From CAYWOS01 sp964459985 (GTDB taxonomy: Bacteria; Bacillota; Clostridia; Christensenellales; Aristaeellaceae): 64,000 nucleotides of DNA. Each line of letters starts with the position of its first letter. Position 1 is the first letter of the stretch. Location of the stretch: assembly GCA_964459985.1 (NCBI GenBank), contig CAYWOS010000001.1, positions 75,561 through 139,560 of the forward strand, given 5' to 3'. Position numbers and translations under genes: made by a program. Under the pieces are notes generated by a model. It was given only the letters and a program-made list of their open reading frames with translations, did not search any database and was not told the DNA's origin. Of this stretch, positions 7,990 through 17,090 are shown piece after piece.

Positions 7990-9488
7990 TACGATCTACC
8001 TGCCTTTTCGCTCAAAGAAATACGCGGGTCAACTTTCGTCAGTATAATATCGCCCGCCAGCACTGACAGGACAGAAATCGATGAGAAGAGGAATGTCAGC
8101 GCAATGATGATGACGTTGTTGTATTGCTTGATCGCGTTGGGCAGCATTTTTCCCATGCCGCCTACGGAGTAGATGGCCTCCGTGATGATCGCGCCGGTGA
8201 TGCATCCGGCCAGCGAGGAAGGAATGCCTTGAGCGATGGGAATGATGGCGTTTTTCAGGATATGACGGCTGAAAATCTCCTGCCTATTCAATCCTTTTGC
8301 CTTGGCGAATTTTACGTAATCCGAATTCATCTGATCCACCACGTACCGCCGCGTCCACAGCATCAGAGAAGAGATGGAAGGAAGCGCCAGAGAAATTGTG
8401 GGCAGAATCCACGACCGAATATCTTCAGGCCCCAGCACCGGGAAAACGGAGGGAAGCCCGAATATCATCGTACCGAGATAGCGGAACAGATAGATATAAG
8501 CCAGCGACGGAACGGCGATAATGAAAATAATATACAGCATGCCCATTTTGTCCACCAGCCCGTCCTTGTGCTTGGCCATTGCCATGCCCAGAGGAAGGCC
8601 GATACCGTAGGACAGCACCAGGGCCAGAATTCCCATGATGAAGGATGTGCCGACCATGGAAGGCTGATTTTTGATGGTTTGGTAGTTCGCGTAGTTATCC
8701 ACGAACTTCTTTTTATCCATGCGGTCGACTTTTTCTTTGTAAGTCAGCGAACCGAAATCAATGGCGGACTGGCTTTCCAGACCGGTTTCAAACGTGACGG
8801 GGCGCTTGACCTCCGTGCCCTGCGAGGAGAACATAACGGTCAGCGCCTCCATGCCTTGGAACGTCGGATAGGACTGACCCATGTTCAGCGTAATGAAATT
8901 CTGATGAATCCAAGGGAATTGCGAACTGGTGTACAGCAGGTATTTGTGGGTTGAACCGCTGCCGATCAGGGCCAAGCCGCCGGTCGGCGTACGGCCGAAA
9001 TAGACCTTGCGTTCCAGATCGGGGTTATTCTCGTCCTGCACGGAATAGATGGTATCAATCTGAATCAGGTTGGCGAACCATTTCCACAATCTGGTGATCA
9101 GGGGTACGTCTTTATACGCGTAAACCTGCCCGCTCACAGTGAAATGCTCCACCGTGTACCCCTCGGACTCGTATAAAGCCACAAAGTCCTTGGTTTCCTG
9201 CGAATCAGGCTTGAGGGCAGCCTTAATCTGTTCGCTTCCGGGTTCGTAAAGCGCCAGGCAATAATCGTTGATTCTGGTATAATCAATGTAGCCCAGTTTT
9301 TTCCATGTGGTATAGATATATTCTGTCTTTTCATCGGGTTTTCCGCCGAGCTTGCGGTATGTGGTGTCCTCGAAAAAGATGTTTTCACGGGGAACCAGCG
9401 TGAATACCATCACGAACACGATGACCATGATGAATAAAACCGACAGAATGGATCGGATCAGACGCTTTAAAACATAACCCGTTTTCAT
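7989..9488 (-). CDS. oppB: oligopeptide ABC importer permease OppB with large external insert
   Basis: Permease partner of OppC, about 499 residues, far longer than the 305-330 residues of classical OppB/DppB. The first helix (VLKRLIRSILSVLFIMVIVFVMVFTLVPRE, residues 6-35) is followed by about 245 residues of soluble, Tyr- and Thr-rich sequence before the remaining five helices. These start near MVGTSFIMGILALVLSYGIGLP and contain the coupling motif KFAKAKGLNRQEIFSRHILKNAIIP. The insert must lie outside the membrane and may help dock the binding protein. I prefer the ATG at 9488; a TTG two codons upstream is in frame. Confidence 0.9.
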   Translation of the reverse strand: MKTGYVLKRLIRSILSVLFIMVIVFVMVFTLVPRENIFFEDTTYRKLGGKPDEKTEYIYTTWKKLGYIDYTRINDYCLALYEPGSEQIKAALKPDSQETKDFVALYESEGYTVEHFTVSGQVYAYKDVPLITRLWKWFANLIQIDTIYSVQDENNPDLERKVYFGRTPTGGLALIGSGSTHKYLLYTSSQFPWIHQNFITLNMGQSYPTFQGMEALTVMFSSQGTEVKRPVTFETGLESQSAIDFGSLTYKEKVDRMDKKKFVDNYANYQTIKNQPSMVGTSFIMGILALVLSYGIGLPLGMAMAKHKDGLVDKMGMLYIIFIIAVPSLAYIYLFRYLGTMIFGLPSVFPVLGPEDIRSWILPTISLALPSISSLMLWTRRYVVDQMNSDYVKFAKAKGLNRQEIFSRHILKNAIIPIAQGIPSSLAGCITGAIITEAIYSVGGMGKMLPNAIKQYNNVIIIALTFLFSSISVLSVLAGDIILTKVDPRISLSEKAGRS

Positions 9489-9510
9489 ATGCAAACAGCC
9501 TTCCTACGAA

Positions 9511-9546
9511 GGCGCAAGCCAGAAGGCGAACCTTCTGACTTGCGCC
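9511..9546 (-). promoter_or_regulatory. long intercistronic hairpin between oppA and oppB
   Basis: GGCGCAAGCCAGAAGG and CCTTCTGACTTGCGCC form a 16-bp stem with one G-U pair and a 4-base loop. It lies 36 bases after the oppA stop and has no U-tract. This is the usual place for an RNA stem that protects the abundant oppA message and lowers downstream expression. Confidence 0.7.
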
Positions 9547-9581
9547 GAGATCATCATAATGCGGGAGAACCCTTTTCAGGA

Positions 9582-11537
9582 TTACTCGCCGGCCAGCCAC
9601 GCTTCCTTGGCGGCATAGTAGTCGGCAGCCGTGACAGGCTCTTCAAGAAGCTGCATGTACTTGAAGTAGGGGATGATGTTGTAGGAAGCCTGTCCGTAGA
9701 GGCCGTAAGCGGCGGTGAAGGGCTTCACCTTGCTGACCTGCAGGCTGGCGCCGCTGGTGTTATAGGGACGCAGGATGCCGTTGGTGAGCAGCATCGCTTC
9801 GCACTTGGCGAACAGTTCGATGCGCTCGTCGCCCACGGCGGCGTTCGCGGCGTTCATGACCGCCTGAGTCTCCTCAAGGCCGATCGCCTTCTTGGCGGCG
9901 ATGTTGGATTCCGGAGGATTCTCGCTGGTCAGGTTCAGGCCGGAGTAAGCAAGCATGTCGCCGTTGTCGATGTTGTAGCAGTTGAGATAGGTCAGAGGAT
10001 CGCCGTAGTCGGGACCCCAACCGGCGGCAAAGGCCAGGTCGATGGAGTTGTCAACGCCGGTGGGAACGGAGTAGAACGCGGAATAGTACACAGAGGAGCT
10101 GCCCTCCAGGAACACCGGATGAATGTCCACATATTCGCCGATCGCGTCTTCAATGGACTTTTCCGTCGCAAGCGCGCGGTTCTTCTGGTTTTCGTTGGCG
10201 GCATACACGGGAATGTCCAGGATGATGGGCCATTCGGAAACGGCGTCGCCCAGTTCTTCCTTCGCTTTGGCGGCGAAAGCCTTCGCGCGCTCCGCGTCGT
10301 ACCAGCCGTCCTGACCGTCGGTCAGGTCAATGCCGGCAAAGCCGGGTTCCAGTTCTTCCACATACTTGGTCAGGATGGAGCCGTAATTGCGGCCGTCGGA
10401 AGTGGTGGCGAAGGTGTAGGGCACCAGCGTGTTGCGGGCGGTGTCCAGCGCGCGCTCTTCGCCCAAGGTGATGGCGCCGTAAGCGGCGGTGGAGAAGCCG
10501 GAATACACGGCCAGACGGAAGTACTTGTTCAGAATGGCGGCCTTGGCATCGGCACGCTGCGCTTCCGTCTTTTCGGTGGTGCTCACGGAAGGATCGTTAT
10601 ACAGCGCGAACAGCTGACGATCGAAGTTGAAAGCGCCCCAGTAGGAGGTGGCGGTGGTCATGCTCTTATACTGGTTGTCGGCAAAGAGCTCGTTCGCTTT
10701 GGCCACGACATCCGGCAGGGAGGAGTTGATGTTGGTGAAGGAGGTCTCGCCGTTGACAAACATGTTGAAGCCCTGCGAGGGGTCCTGACCGTCGGTGTAG
10801 GTAACGGTCACATGCTTGACGAACACGTTCTCGCTGTCATAGTAGTTGGGGTTCGCGTCGAACTTTACTTCCTGAGCGGGAACCAGCGAGGTCAGGATGT
10901 AGCAGCCGTTGTAGAGGATGCTGGAGGGCTCGGTGGCGCCGAACAGATCGCCCTTGGATTCGAGGAATTCGGCGTTGATGGGCCACAGGATGGTGTAGGT
11001 GGTCATGCCGTCAAAGTAACCGCAGCCCTGCGTCAGGGTGTAGGTCAGCTTGTTGCCGTCGGCCTTGATACCGACGTCGTCCCACGTGCCGGTGCCGTCG
11101 GCGTAGTCCTTGAGACCCACGATCAGGTTCTCGACCAGCGACAGGGTCTCGGACTTGGTCGCGACAGCGTGCTGCATGCCGGTAATGAAGTCTTCAGCCT
11201 TGACGTTGTCATACTCTTCGCCTTCGCTGGTGGACCACACCGCGTCGTCGCGGATGGTGAAGGTCCATACGGAAGCGTCTTCATTGCAGGTCCATTCGGA
11301 CGCCATGCCCGGGACCAGCTTGCCGGTGCGATCCTGCGTCAAGAGACCTTCGATGAAGTTGGAGACGTAGTCGCCGTTGGAGGATTTGTTGTTGAACACA
11401 TAGTCCAGCGTGGTGATGTCGAAAGACTCGATCATGGAGAAGCTGTCCGGGCCGGTATAGTCTTCGGCCAGAGCAGAGCAGTTGCACATGCCAAGCAACA
11501 GTGCAAGCGCGAGAACGATCGCCAGGTACTTTCTCAT
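9582..11537 (-). CDS. oppA: oligopeptide-binding protein OppA
   Basis: Extracellular solute-binding protein of family 5, 651 residues, somewhat longer than the usual 530-560. A signal peptide MRKYLAIVLALALLLGMC is evident; CNCSALAED could be a lipid-attachment Cys or a signal peptidase I site after ALA, and the lipobox is imperfect. The family pattern includes GLLTQDRTGKLVPGMASEW near the N-terminus, VWTFTIRDDAVWS, NPNYYD and PDYGDPLTYLNCY. It delivers peptides to OppBC. First gene of oppABCDF, with its own strong promoter at 11592-11620. Confidence 0.92.
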   Translation of the reverse strand: MRKYLAIVLALALLLGMCNCSALAEDYTGPDSFSMIESFDITTLDYVFNNKSSNGDYVSNFIEGLLTQDRTGKLVPGMASEWTCNEDASVWTFTIRDDAVWSTSEGEEYDNVKAEDFITGMQHAVATKSETLSLVENLIVGLKDYADGTGTWDDVGIKADGNKLTYTLTQGCGYFDGMTTYTILWPINAEFLESKGDLFGATEPSSILYNGCYILTSLVPAQEVKFDANPNYYDSENVFVKHVTVTYTDGQDPSQGFNMFVNGETSFTNINSSLPDVVAKANELFADNQYKSMTTATSYWGAFNFDRQLFALYNDPSVSTTEKTEAQRADAKAAILNKYFRLAVYSGFSTAAYGAITLGEERALDTARNTLVPYTFATTSDGRNYGSILTKYVEELEPGFAGIDLTDGQDGWYDAERAKAFAAKAKEELGDAVSEWPIILDIPVYAANENQKNRALATEKSIEDAIGEYVDIHPVFLEGSSSVYYSAFYSVPTGVDNSIDLAFAAGWGPDYGDPLTYLNCYNIDNGDMLAYSGLNLTSENPPESNIAAKKAIGLEETQAVMNAANAAVGDERIELFAKCEAMLLTNGILRPYNTSGASLQVSKVKPFTAAYGLYGQASYNIIPYFKYMQLLEEPVTAADYYAAKEAWLAGE

Positions 11538-11591
11538 TATTGTCGTCCCTCCGTCATTCTTTACACATTCTTTCCGAATGTGATTTAGATT

Positions 11592-11620
11592 ATTGTAGCA
11601 TATGATAATTCAAAATGCAA
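11592..11620 (-). promoter_or_regulatory. sigma-A promoter of the opp operon
   Basis: Minus strand TTGCAT (11615-11620), 17-base spacer, TACAAT (11592-11597), about 55 bases upstream of the oppA ATG. Confidence 0.7.
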
Positions 11621-11904
11621 GGGATCTACGGCTGGTAAATACACTGTAAACGCAAAAAATGCAGAATGAAGACGCGAAGATTACATTTTTCCGTTCGCGC
11701 ATTGTTTTTTTTATGTTCTCAATTTCGGCAGGAATTCACGGACGGAATCAAGCGATGGGATAGCCGTCCGCGTGTCAATAAAGCATCCTATTTATATGGC
11801 GTTCGGATGCCGGAGCGATGCCAATGAAGCGCATCTTTCGCGCGCTCATTCGACGGTACGGATACCGATGATTCCATACAGTACGGGCAGGGAGGCTGAT
11901 GACC
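11621..11904. other. intergenic region between oppA promoter and spoIIE
   Basis: No convincing gene. It should hold the spoIIE promoter, but no clean sigma-A pair is visible. ATTCGACGG near 11848 resembles half of a Spo0A box (TTCGACA) with one mismatch, which is weak evidence. GGGAGG at 11890-11895 is the spoIIE ribosome site. Confidence 0.4.
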
Positions 11905-14241
11905 ATGCAGCGCACGGCGGAGGAAACCCTGCGGATACGGCGTCCGGGATGGCGCGCGGGCGCCGCTTTTGCGCGCGCGGCTTCGCTCTGGCGCGAACAC
12001 GGAGCGGAAGCGATCTCCTTTTTCGCCTTGTTTCTGATCGGTATCGCGCGATGCTTTGAAATGCCCTCGCCCTACGCCGTCTGCTGCGTCGCTGCGATGG
12101 CGTACTGCGGGCTTCCGCTTGGCGGCGCGCTTTGCGGCGCGGCGGCGGCGAGCGTGTATCTGATGGCGTTCGGCCAGCCAGCGGATTTTGCGCAGGCGGC
12201 GGCGTGCCTGATGATGGCGCCGCTCAAATACCTGACGCCGGGATCGCTGAAGCGGCCGACCGCGCTTGTCTGTCTGGCGCTGCTCGCGCGGGGCGCGTTT
12301 ACCGCCGCGCAGATCGCCGCGCCGCAAACGATCGTCATGACCGTCGTATCGGCCGCGCTTGGCGGCGTGACGGTGCCTTCGTCCGTCAAGGCCGTCAAGA
12401 TGATCAGGAGCGGTCAGAAGGATTGGTCAATCGACGATCTGACCTGCTTGATTATCCCGTCGCTGATGGTGCTGTCGGGATTAAGCGTCCTGCGGGTGCT
12501 GGCGCTGAACCCGGGATACGCGGCGGCTTTCCTGCTCGTGCTTTTATGCGGTCATCTTTTCGGCTCGCCCGTCGCGGCCTGCGCGGGCGCGGCGGCGGGA
12601 TTCGCGCTGATGCTGGCCGGGCACGGCGCGCTGCCACCCGTACTGCTCACGCTCGGCGGCGCGTGCTGCGGACTGACGCGCGGACGCGGAAGAAGCCTTT
12701 CCATGATGATGCTCGTCGCGGAGTGTATGCTGATGATGTATCTTCTGGTCGGCGCGATATCATGGACGGTCATGGTCAGCGCGCTCGGCGCGGGGATCGC
12801 GTTTCTATTGATCCCCGCCGCCGCCATGAAGCGCATTCGGCGCGCGTCCGCCCACCTGTTCAAGCCCTCGCCCGGGCAAAACGCGTACATGAAAACGCGC
12901 GTTATGCAGTGGGCGTCGCAAATCGAAGGCGTGATCGACGCGCTGCCCGCGCCCTGCGTGCCCGAGCCGGACGCCGAGAGCCTTTGCGAGGAATTGGCGG
13001 AGCGCCTTTGCGAGGGATGCGAGCGCATGACGATCTGCTGGCACGAGGAGTATGAAAAATCAAAGCGTTCGGCGGCGCGCGTGGTCGAGGCGTCGGGCGA
13101 CGACGAAGCGCTGATCGCGTGCGTGAACGCGCATTACGCGAGCTGCTTGCGGATATCGGATATTCCGAAGATCGCCGCGCGGTTTGAAAGCGACAGGCAG
13201 GTCAGGCTCAAGCGCGCGCTGAACGCGGAATACGAGCGTCGGATGCTGTCGACTCATTTATCCGCGATGTCGCAGGCGGTTCAGCTGATTGCGCTGGAGG
13301 ACGCCGAGGGCGCGGACGCGGAATCGGCCGATTGGTCGAACGCCGTCGGCGAAGCGCTGCTTTCCATGCGTTTTCCCGGAAAAACGCGTTTTGTCAGACA
13401 AATCGACGGGCGCTTCGTCGTATGTCTCGACGTTGATCCGCTCGCGCCCCGTCCGTGCGCGGGCGAGGAGCTTTGTCGCGCCGTCGGGATCAGGCTGGGC
13501 GCGAGCATGATGGTTTCATCAAGGCACGGCGGACAAATTATGCTCGTTCAGCAGCCGCCTATGGCGGTCTGCGTCGGTACGGCGACATCCTGCGCCGTAA
13601 CGCCCGAACGCCGTAATCTGACCTATCAGGTGGAAAACGGCGACGCCGTGCTGTCGGACGATCTGGCGGACGGGCGCGCGCTGATCGCGCTCAGCGACGG
13701 CATGGGGCACGGCGAGGATGCCGGAAAAGAAAGCAAAAAAACGCTCGAACTGCTTGCGCACTGCCTGAAGGCGGGTTATTCGCGCACGCAGGCGATGACC
13801 GCCGTCAACGGCATGATGCTCTCTTCAACGGGCGGCGAGCAATTCGCCACCGTTGATCTGTGCCTGTTCGACCGGTGGACGGGCGATATAACCATCGATA
13901 AACTGGGCGCGTGCGCGTCTTTCCTGATTCGGGGGCAAAAAGTGCAGGTCATCGAGGGCGCGGCGCTGCCTCTGGGCGTGATCGCGCACGTTATTCCGAC
14001 AGAATACGCGTGCGCGCTGTCGGAAGGCGATGTTTTGCTGCTGATGAGCGACGGCGCGGCGGATGTGTTTGATCGGGAGGAATGGATCAGCGTGATCTCG
14101 CGGTATCTGAACGAGCCGCCGCAGCGAATCGCCGACGCCGTGCTTCAGGACGCGCTTGTCCGCGTCAACGGGATGCCGCAGGACGATATGACGGTCGTTT
14201 GCGTCCGCGCGGAGGGCAGGACGGTGATCACACGGGAGTAA
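11905..14241 (+). CDS. spoIIE: stage II sporulation protein E (PP2C phosphatase)
   Basis: Membrane-bound serine phosphatase that in Bacillus dephosphorylates SpoIIAA and so activates sigma-F in the forespore. About 778 residues, close to the 827 of Bacillus. Residues 1 to about 320 form a multi-helix membrane domain (first helices near AISFFALFLIGIARCF). A central domain contains an unusual Cys cluster (LCEELAERLCEGCERMTICW). The C-terminal PP2C domain shows DGMGHGEDAG near 597 (metal-binding Asp and Gly), LSSTGGEQFATVDLCLFD, KLGACASFLI and LLLMSDGAADVF. The ATG at 11905 gives nine bases to GGGAGG; one at 11899 gives only three. Direct evidence that the organism sporulates. Confidence 0.92.
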   Translation: MQRTAEETLRIRRPGWRAGAAFARAASLWREHGAEAISFFALFLIGIARCFEMPSPYAVCCVAAMAYCGLPLGGALCGAAAASVYLMAFGQPADFAQAAACLMMAPLKYLTPGSLKRPTALVCLALLARGAFTAAQIAAPQTIVMTVVSAALGGVTVPSSVKAVKMIRSGQKDWSIDDLTCLIIPSLMVLSGLSVLRVLALNPGYAAAFLLVLLCGHLFGSPVAACAGAAAGFALMLAGHGALPPVLLTLGGACCGLTRGRGRSLSMMMLVAECMLMMYLLVGAISWTVMVSALGAGIAFLLIPAAAMKRIRRASAHLFKPSPGQNAYMKTRVMQWASQIEGVIDALPAPCVPEPDAESLCEELAERLCEGCERMTICWHEEYEKSKRSAARVVEASGDDEALIACVNAHYASCLRISDIPKIAARFESDRQVRLKRALNAEYERRMLSTHLSAMSQAVQLIALEDAEGADAESADWSNAVGEALLSMRFPGKTRFVRQIDGRFVVCLDVDPLAPRPCAGEELCRAVGIRLGASMMVSSRHGGQIMLVQQPPMAVCVGTATSCAVTPERRNLTYQVENGDAVLSDDLADGRALIALSDGMGHGEDAGKESKKTLELLAHCLKAGYSRTQAMTAVNGMMLSSTGGEQFATVDLCLFDRWTGDITIDKLGACASFLIRGQKVQVIEGAALPLGVIAHVIPTEYACALSEGDVLLLMSDGAADVFDREEWISVISRYLNEPPQRIADAVLQDALVRVNGMPQDDMTVVCVRAEGRTVITRE

Positions 14242-14243
14242 AC

Positions 14244-14285
14244 ATACCAAAGTATAGAATATACATACCGAATTCTAATGATTGC
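14244..14285 (+). repeat. 21-bp phased repeat array 2 (two units)
   Basis: Units begin at 14244 (ATACCAAAGTATAG) and 14265 (ATACCGAATTCTAA), exactly 21 apart. The array starts three bases after the spoIIE stop codon. On the complement, the second unit provides the TAG stop of the converging MFS gene (14275-14277). No intrinsic terminator hairpin lies between the two genes. Confidence 0.75.
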
Positions 14286-15432
14286 GTGCAACTTGCCGGT
14301 CGACGGTTTCGACCATGAGGATCATGACGAGCGTGAGCGCCAGGATAGCGAAGGGGGCGCTGCCGAAACCGGTCACCGACGACAGCATCCCGTAAAGCGG
14401 CGGGAAAAGCGTGCTCCCGACATAGGCGCTCGCCATTTGCAGGCCGATTAATCCCTGCGAATTGCGCTCGCCGAAGCGGATTGGCGTTTCGTGGATCATC
14501 GCGGGATAAATCGGCGCGCAGCCAAGCCCGATAATCAAAAACCCCGCCAGCTTGAAATACTCGCCGATCGGCAGCACAAGGAAGGCCGTCCCGAGCAGAA
14601 TCGCGGTATAACCGATGCGGATCAGCCGCCGGCCGCTGAATCGGTCGGATAAGAAGCCGGCCAGCACGCGCCCGATGGTGATGCCGAGATAGGAAATCGA
14701 CACGAAGCGCGCCGCGCGATCATTGGGCAATCCGACATGCATCACCAGATAGCTCGCTCCCCACACGCCCAGCATGACCTCAAGCCCGCAATAGCAGCAA
14801 AAGGCGGTCATCGCCGCCTTGGCGCCGGGGATGGAAAGGAGCTTTTTGAAATGGACCTCGTTTTTCTCCTCGGCGCCCGGACGCCGTTCGTGCTTTCGCC
14901 AGAGCGGGAGAGAAAAGAGAAGACAGACAAACAAAAGCGCCTGAACGCCGCCGACGGTCATATATCCCGCGCGCCAGCCTCCGCCTCCGCCAATGAATAC
15001 CGACATCAACAACGGTCCCGCCGTCGCGCCGACGCCCCAGAAGCTGTGCAGCCAATTCATATGCCGCGCCGCGTAATGCAGCGCCACGAAATTATTGAGC
15101 GCGGCGTCCACCGCGCCGCCGCCCAGCCCCAGAGGAATGGCAAGCAGGCATAAGAACAAAAACGAGGGCGCGGCGCAAATGCCGAACAGGGCGGCCGCCG
15201 TCAGGAACACGCTGACGACCAGCACTTTACCCGTGCCGTATTTACCCGCGACACGCGCGCTCAACAGGCTGGCGGCGATCGTCCCGCCGGAGGCGATCAT
15301 GGAGAAAATCCCCGCGTATTCGATCGGCACGCCGATTTCGGCGTACAGGCTCGGCCAAGCCGATCCCATCACGCTGTCGGGCAGCCCCAGACTGATAAAG
15401 GCGACGTAAATCAGGACAAGCAGCGTTCCCAT
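14275..15432 (-). CDS. MFS transporter, sugar/fucose-permease-like
   Basis: Major facilitator superfamily protein, 385 residues with about twelve helices. The N-terminal half includes YVAFISLGLPDSVMGSAWP, a motif of the FucP/YbjJ-like group, and a loop-2 stretch ARVAGKYGTGKVLV in the position of the MFS signature. The second half contains GRVLAGFLSDRFSGRRLIRIG, the repeat of that signature. A charged central loop (LWRKHERRPGAEEKNEVHFKK) joins the halves. Substrate cannot be read from sequence. Convergent with spoIIE; it ends inside a 21-bp repeat unit. Confidence 0.82.
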   Translation of the reverse strand: MGTLLVLIYVAFISLGLPDSVMGSAWPSLYAEIGVPIEYAGIFSMIASGGTIAASLLSARVAGKYGTGKVLVVSVFLTAAALFGICAAPSFLFLCLLAIPLGLGGGAVDAALNNFVALHYAARHMNWLHSFWGVGATAGPLLMSVFIGGGGGWRAGYMTVGGVQALLFVCLLFSLPLWRKHERRPGAEEKNEVHFKKLLSIPGAKAAMTAFCCYCGLEVMLGVWGASYLVMHVGLPNDRAARFVSISYLGITIGRVLAGFLSDRFSGRRLIRIGYTAILLGTAFLVLPIGEYFKLAGFLIIGLGCAPIYPAMIHETPIRFGERNSQGLIGLQMASAYVGSTLFPPLYGMLSSVTGFGSAPFAILALTLVMILMVETVDRQVARNH

Positions 15433-15670
15433 GGCGATGTTCCATCCGTTCTTATTGATATGCCCGCGCGGGCGACGTGAAATCGTGACGACGGAATCGT
15501 GACGAGAAAATGGATGTCGGTTTCAACGCGCGGGGACGGCGATCATGCGGGCGATACAGGTCTTTCATCCCTTGATTGACGCGCCGTGCCGTTCGCGCGA
15601 ACGAATTCATCATACCATAAATACCAAAAAGTTCAAGCCGCTTTCCGCCGATTTATCGCGCGATTGCATA

Positions 15671-15699
15671 TTGACAGCCTGCGCGCGGCGTGCTATACT
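15671..15699 (+). promoter_or_regulatory. sigma-A promoter of dinB
   Basis: TTGACA (15671-15676), 17-base spacer, TATACT (15694-15699). The predicted start point near 15706 falls inside a LexA box. The rest of the gap 15433-15670 shows no gene. Confidence 0.85.
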
Positions 15700-15704
15700 A
15701 AATG

Positions 15705-15718
15705 CGAACAGATGTTCT
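15705..15718. promoter_or_regulatory. LexA (SOS) box controlling dinB
   Basis: CGAACAGATGTTCT matches the Gram-positive SOS box CGAACN4GTTCG in all but the last base. It overlaps the transcription start of the dinB promoter, so bound LexA would block transcription. Confidence 0.85.
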
Positions 15719-15736
15719 CGAATGGTGGTGACGGTC

Positions 15737-16984
15737 ATGGCGCGGGTCATTCTGCATTCGGACGCGAACTCCTTCTACGCCAGCGTCGAAAGCGTGTACG
15801 ATCCCAATCTGCGCGGCAAAGCGCTGGCGGTGTCCGGCGACGCCGAGAATCGTCACGGCATTATTCTGACCAAGAATCAGATCGCCAAACGCTTCGGCGT
15901 CAAAACGGGCGAGGCGATCTGGCAGGCGCGGGAGAAATGCCCCGGTCTTGTCTGCGTGTCGCCGCACTATTCCCTGTATCTCCGCTTCAGCGCCGAAATG
16001 CGGCGCATGTACGAGGAATACACCGATCATGTCGAATCCTTCGGGCTGGACGAGGCGTGGCTCGATCTTTCGGCGCCCGGGCGCGATCTGCGCGATGGCG
16101 AGCGCATCGCCCATGAAATCCGAAACCGCGTGCGGGAGGAATTGGGCATCACCGTATCCCTCGGCGTCGCCGACAACAAAGTGTTCGCCAAGCTCGGCTC
16201 CGACATGAAAAAACCCGACGCCGTGACGGTGATCGAGCGCGAGCGCTACGCCGAAACGGTGTGGCGGCTGCCGGCGTACGAATTGCTCTACATCGGTTCC
16301 AGCACGCGACGCAAGCTCGCCGCCATCGGCGTGTTGACCATCGGCGATCTGGCGAGATGCGACACGCAGACGCTCGAAAAGAAGATCGGACGCAACGGCG
16401 TGCTGCTCAAAGCGTTCGCCAACGGCGGCGACGTGTCTCCCGTCCAGCGCGCCGATCTGTCGGTGCCCGTCAAATCGGTGGGCAACAGCACGACGCCGCC
16501 GCGCGATATCTGCGATATCGAGGACGCCAAATGCATCCTGTATATGCTGGCGCAGTCGGTCGCGGCGCGAATGCGCGAGCAGGGATTTCGCGGCGCGTGC
16601 GTATCCATCGGCGCGCGCACGACCGATCTTCAAAGCACGACGCGTCAATGCCATCTCCCGCGTCCCACCAACCTCACGGGCGAAATCATCGCCGCCGCCC
16701 TGCGCCTGTTCGAGGAGAACTATCTGGACGGCTTTCCGTACCGAAGTCTGGGCGTGTGCTGCTCGGCGCTGTCCGGCGAGGGCGAGCCGGTGCAGCTTGA
16801 TCTGAACGGCGTCGAGCAGAAAAGGTTGCGCCTGCGCGAGCTGGAACGCGCGGTTGACACCCTGCGCGGGCGTTTCGGACAGCAGGTGGTTCGCCGATGC
16901 ATCGAATTGACCGACGATCGGTACGCTTCCGTCAATGTCCGCGAGGACAACATCATCCATCCCATGCCGTTTTTCGCGGGGTGA
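15737..16984 (+). CDS. dinB: DNA polymerase IV (Y-family)
   Basis: Error-prone Y-family translesion polymerase, 415 residues. The N-terminal ILHSDANSFYASVE carries the first catalytic Asp near residue 8, VESFGLDEAWLDLS the catalytic Asp-Glu pair near 108, and NKVFAKLGSDMKKPD the thumb-region motif. The C-terminal little-finger domain follows. I start at the ATG at 15737 (MARVILHSD). An upstream ATG at 15722 would add five residues and overlaps no better ribosome site. Promoter and LexA box place it in the SOS regulon. The first Asp is followed by ANSFYA rather than the usual MDAFFA. Confidence 0.92.
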   Translation: MARVILHSDANSFYASVESVYDPNLRGKALAVSGDAENRHGIILTKNQIAKRFGVKTGEAIWQAREKCPGLVCVSPHYSLYLRFSAEMRRMYEEYTDHVESFGLDEAWLDLSAPGRDLRDGERIAHEIRNRVREELGITVSLGVADNKVFAKLGSDMKKPDAVTVIERERYAETVWRLPAYELLYIGSSTRRKLAAIGVLTIGDLARCDTQTLEKKIGRNGVLLKAFANGGDVSPVQRADLSVPVKSVGNSTTPPRDICDIEDAKCILYMLAQSVAARMREQGFRGACVSIGARTTDLQSTTRQCHLPRPTNLTGEIIAAALRLFEENYLDGFPYRSLGVCCSALSGEGEPVQLDLNGVEQKRLRLRELERAVDTLRGRFGQQVVRRCIELTDDRYASVNVREDNIIHPMPFFAG

Positions 16985-17090
16985 ACGGCGGGGCTTCGCG
17001 CCGCGCGGAGAAGCCCGGACGAAAAGCGCGCAATGCTTTCGCGCGGCACGGCGGGCGCGGCAGAGTGATAAAAACGGCGAGGCACAACAC

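Noticed and set aside
15612..15630. Two ATACC copies upstream of dinB
   Set aside because: Spacing is 9 bases, the ATTCTA part is missing, and orientation to genes differs from the 21-bp family.
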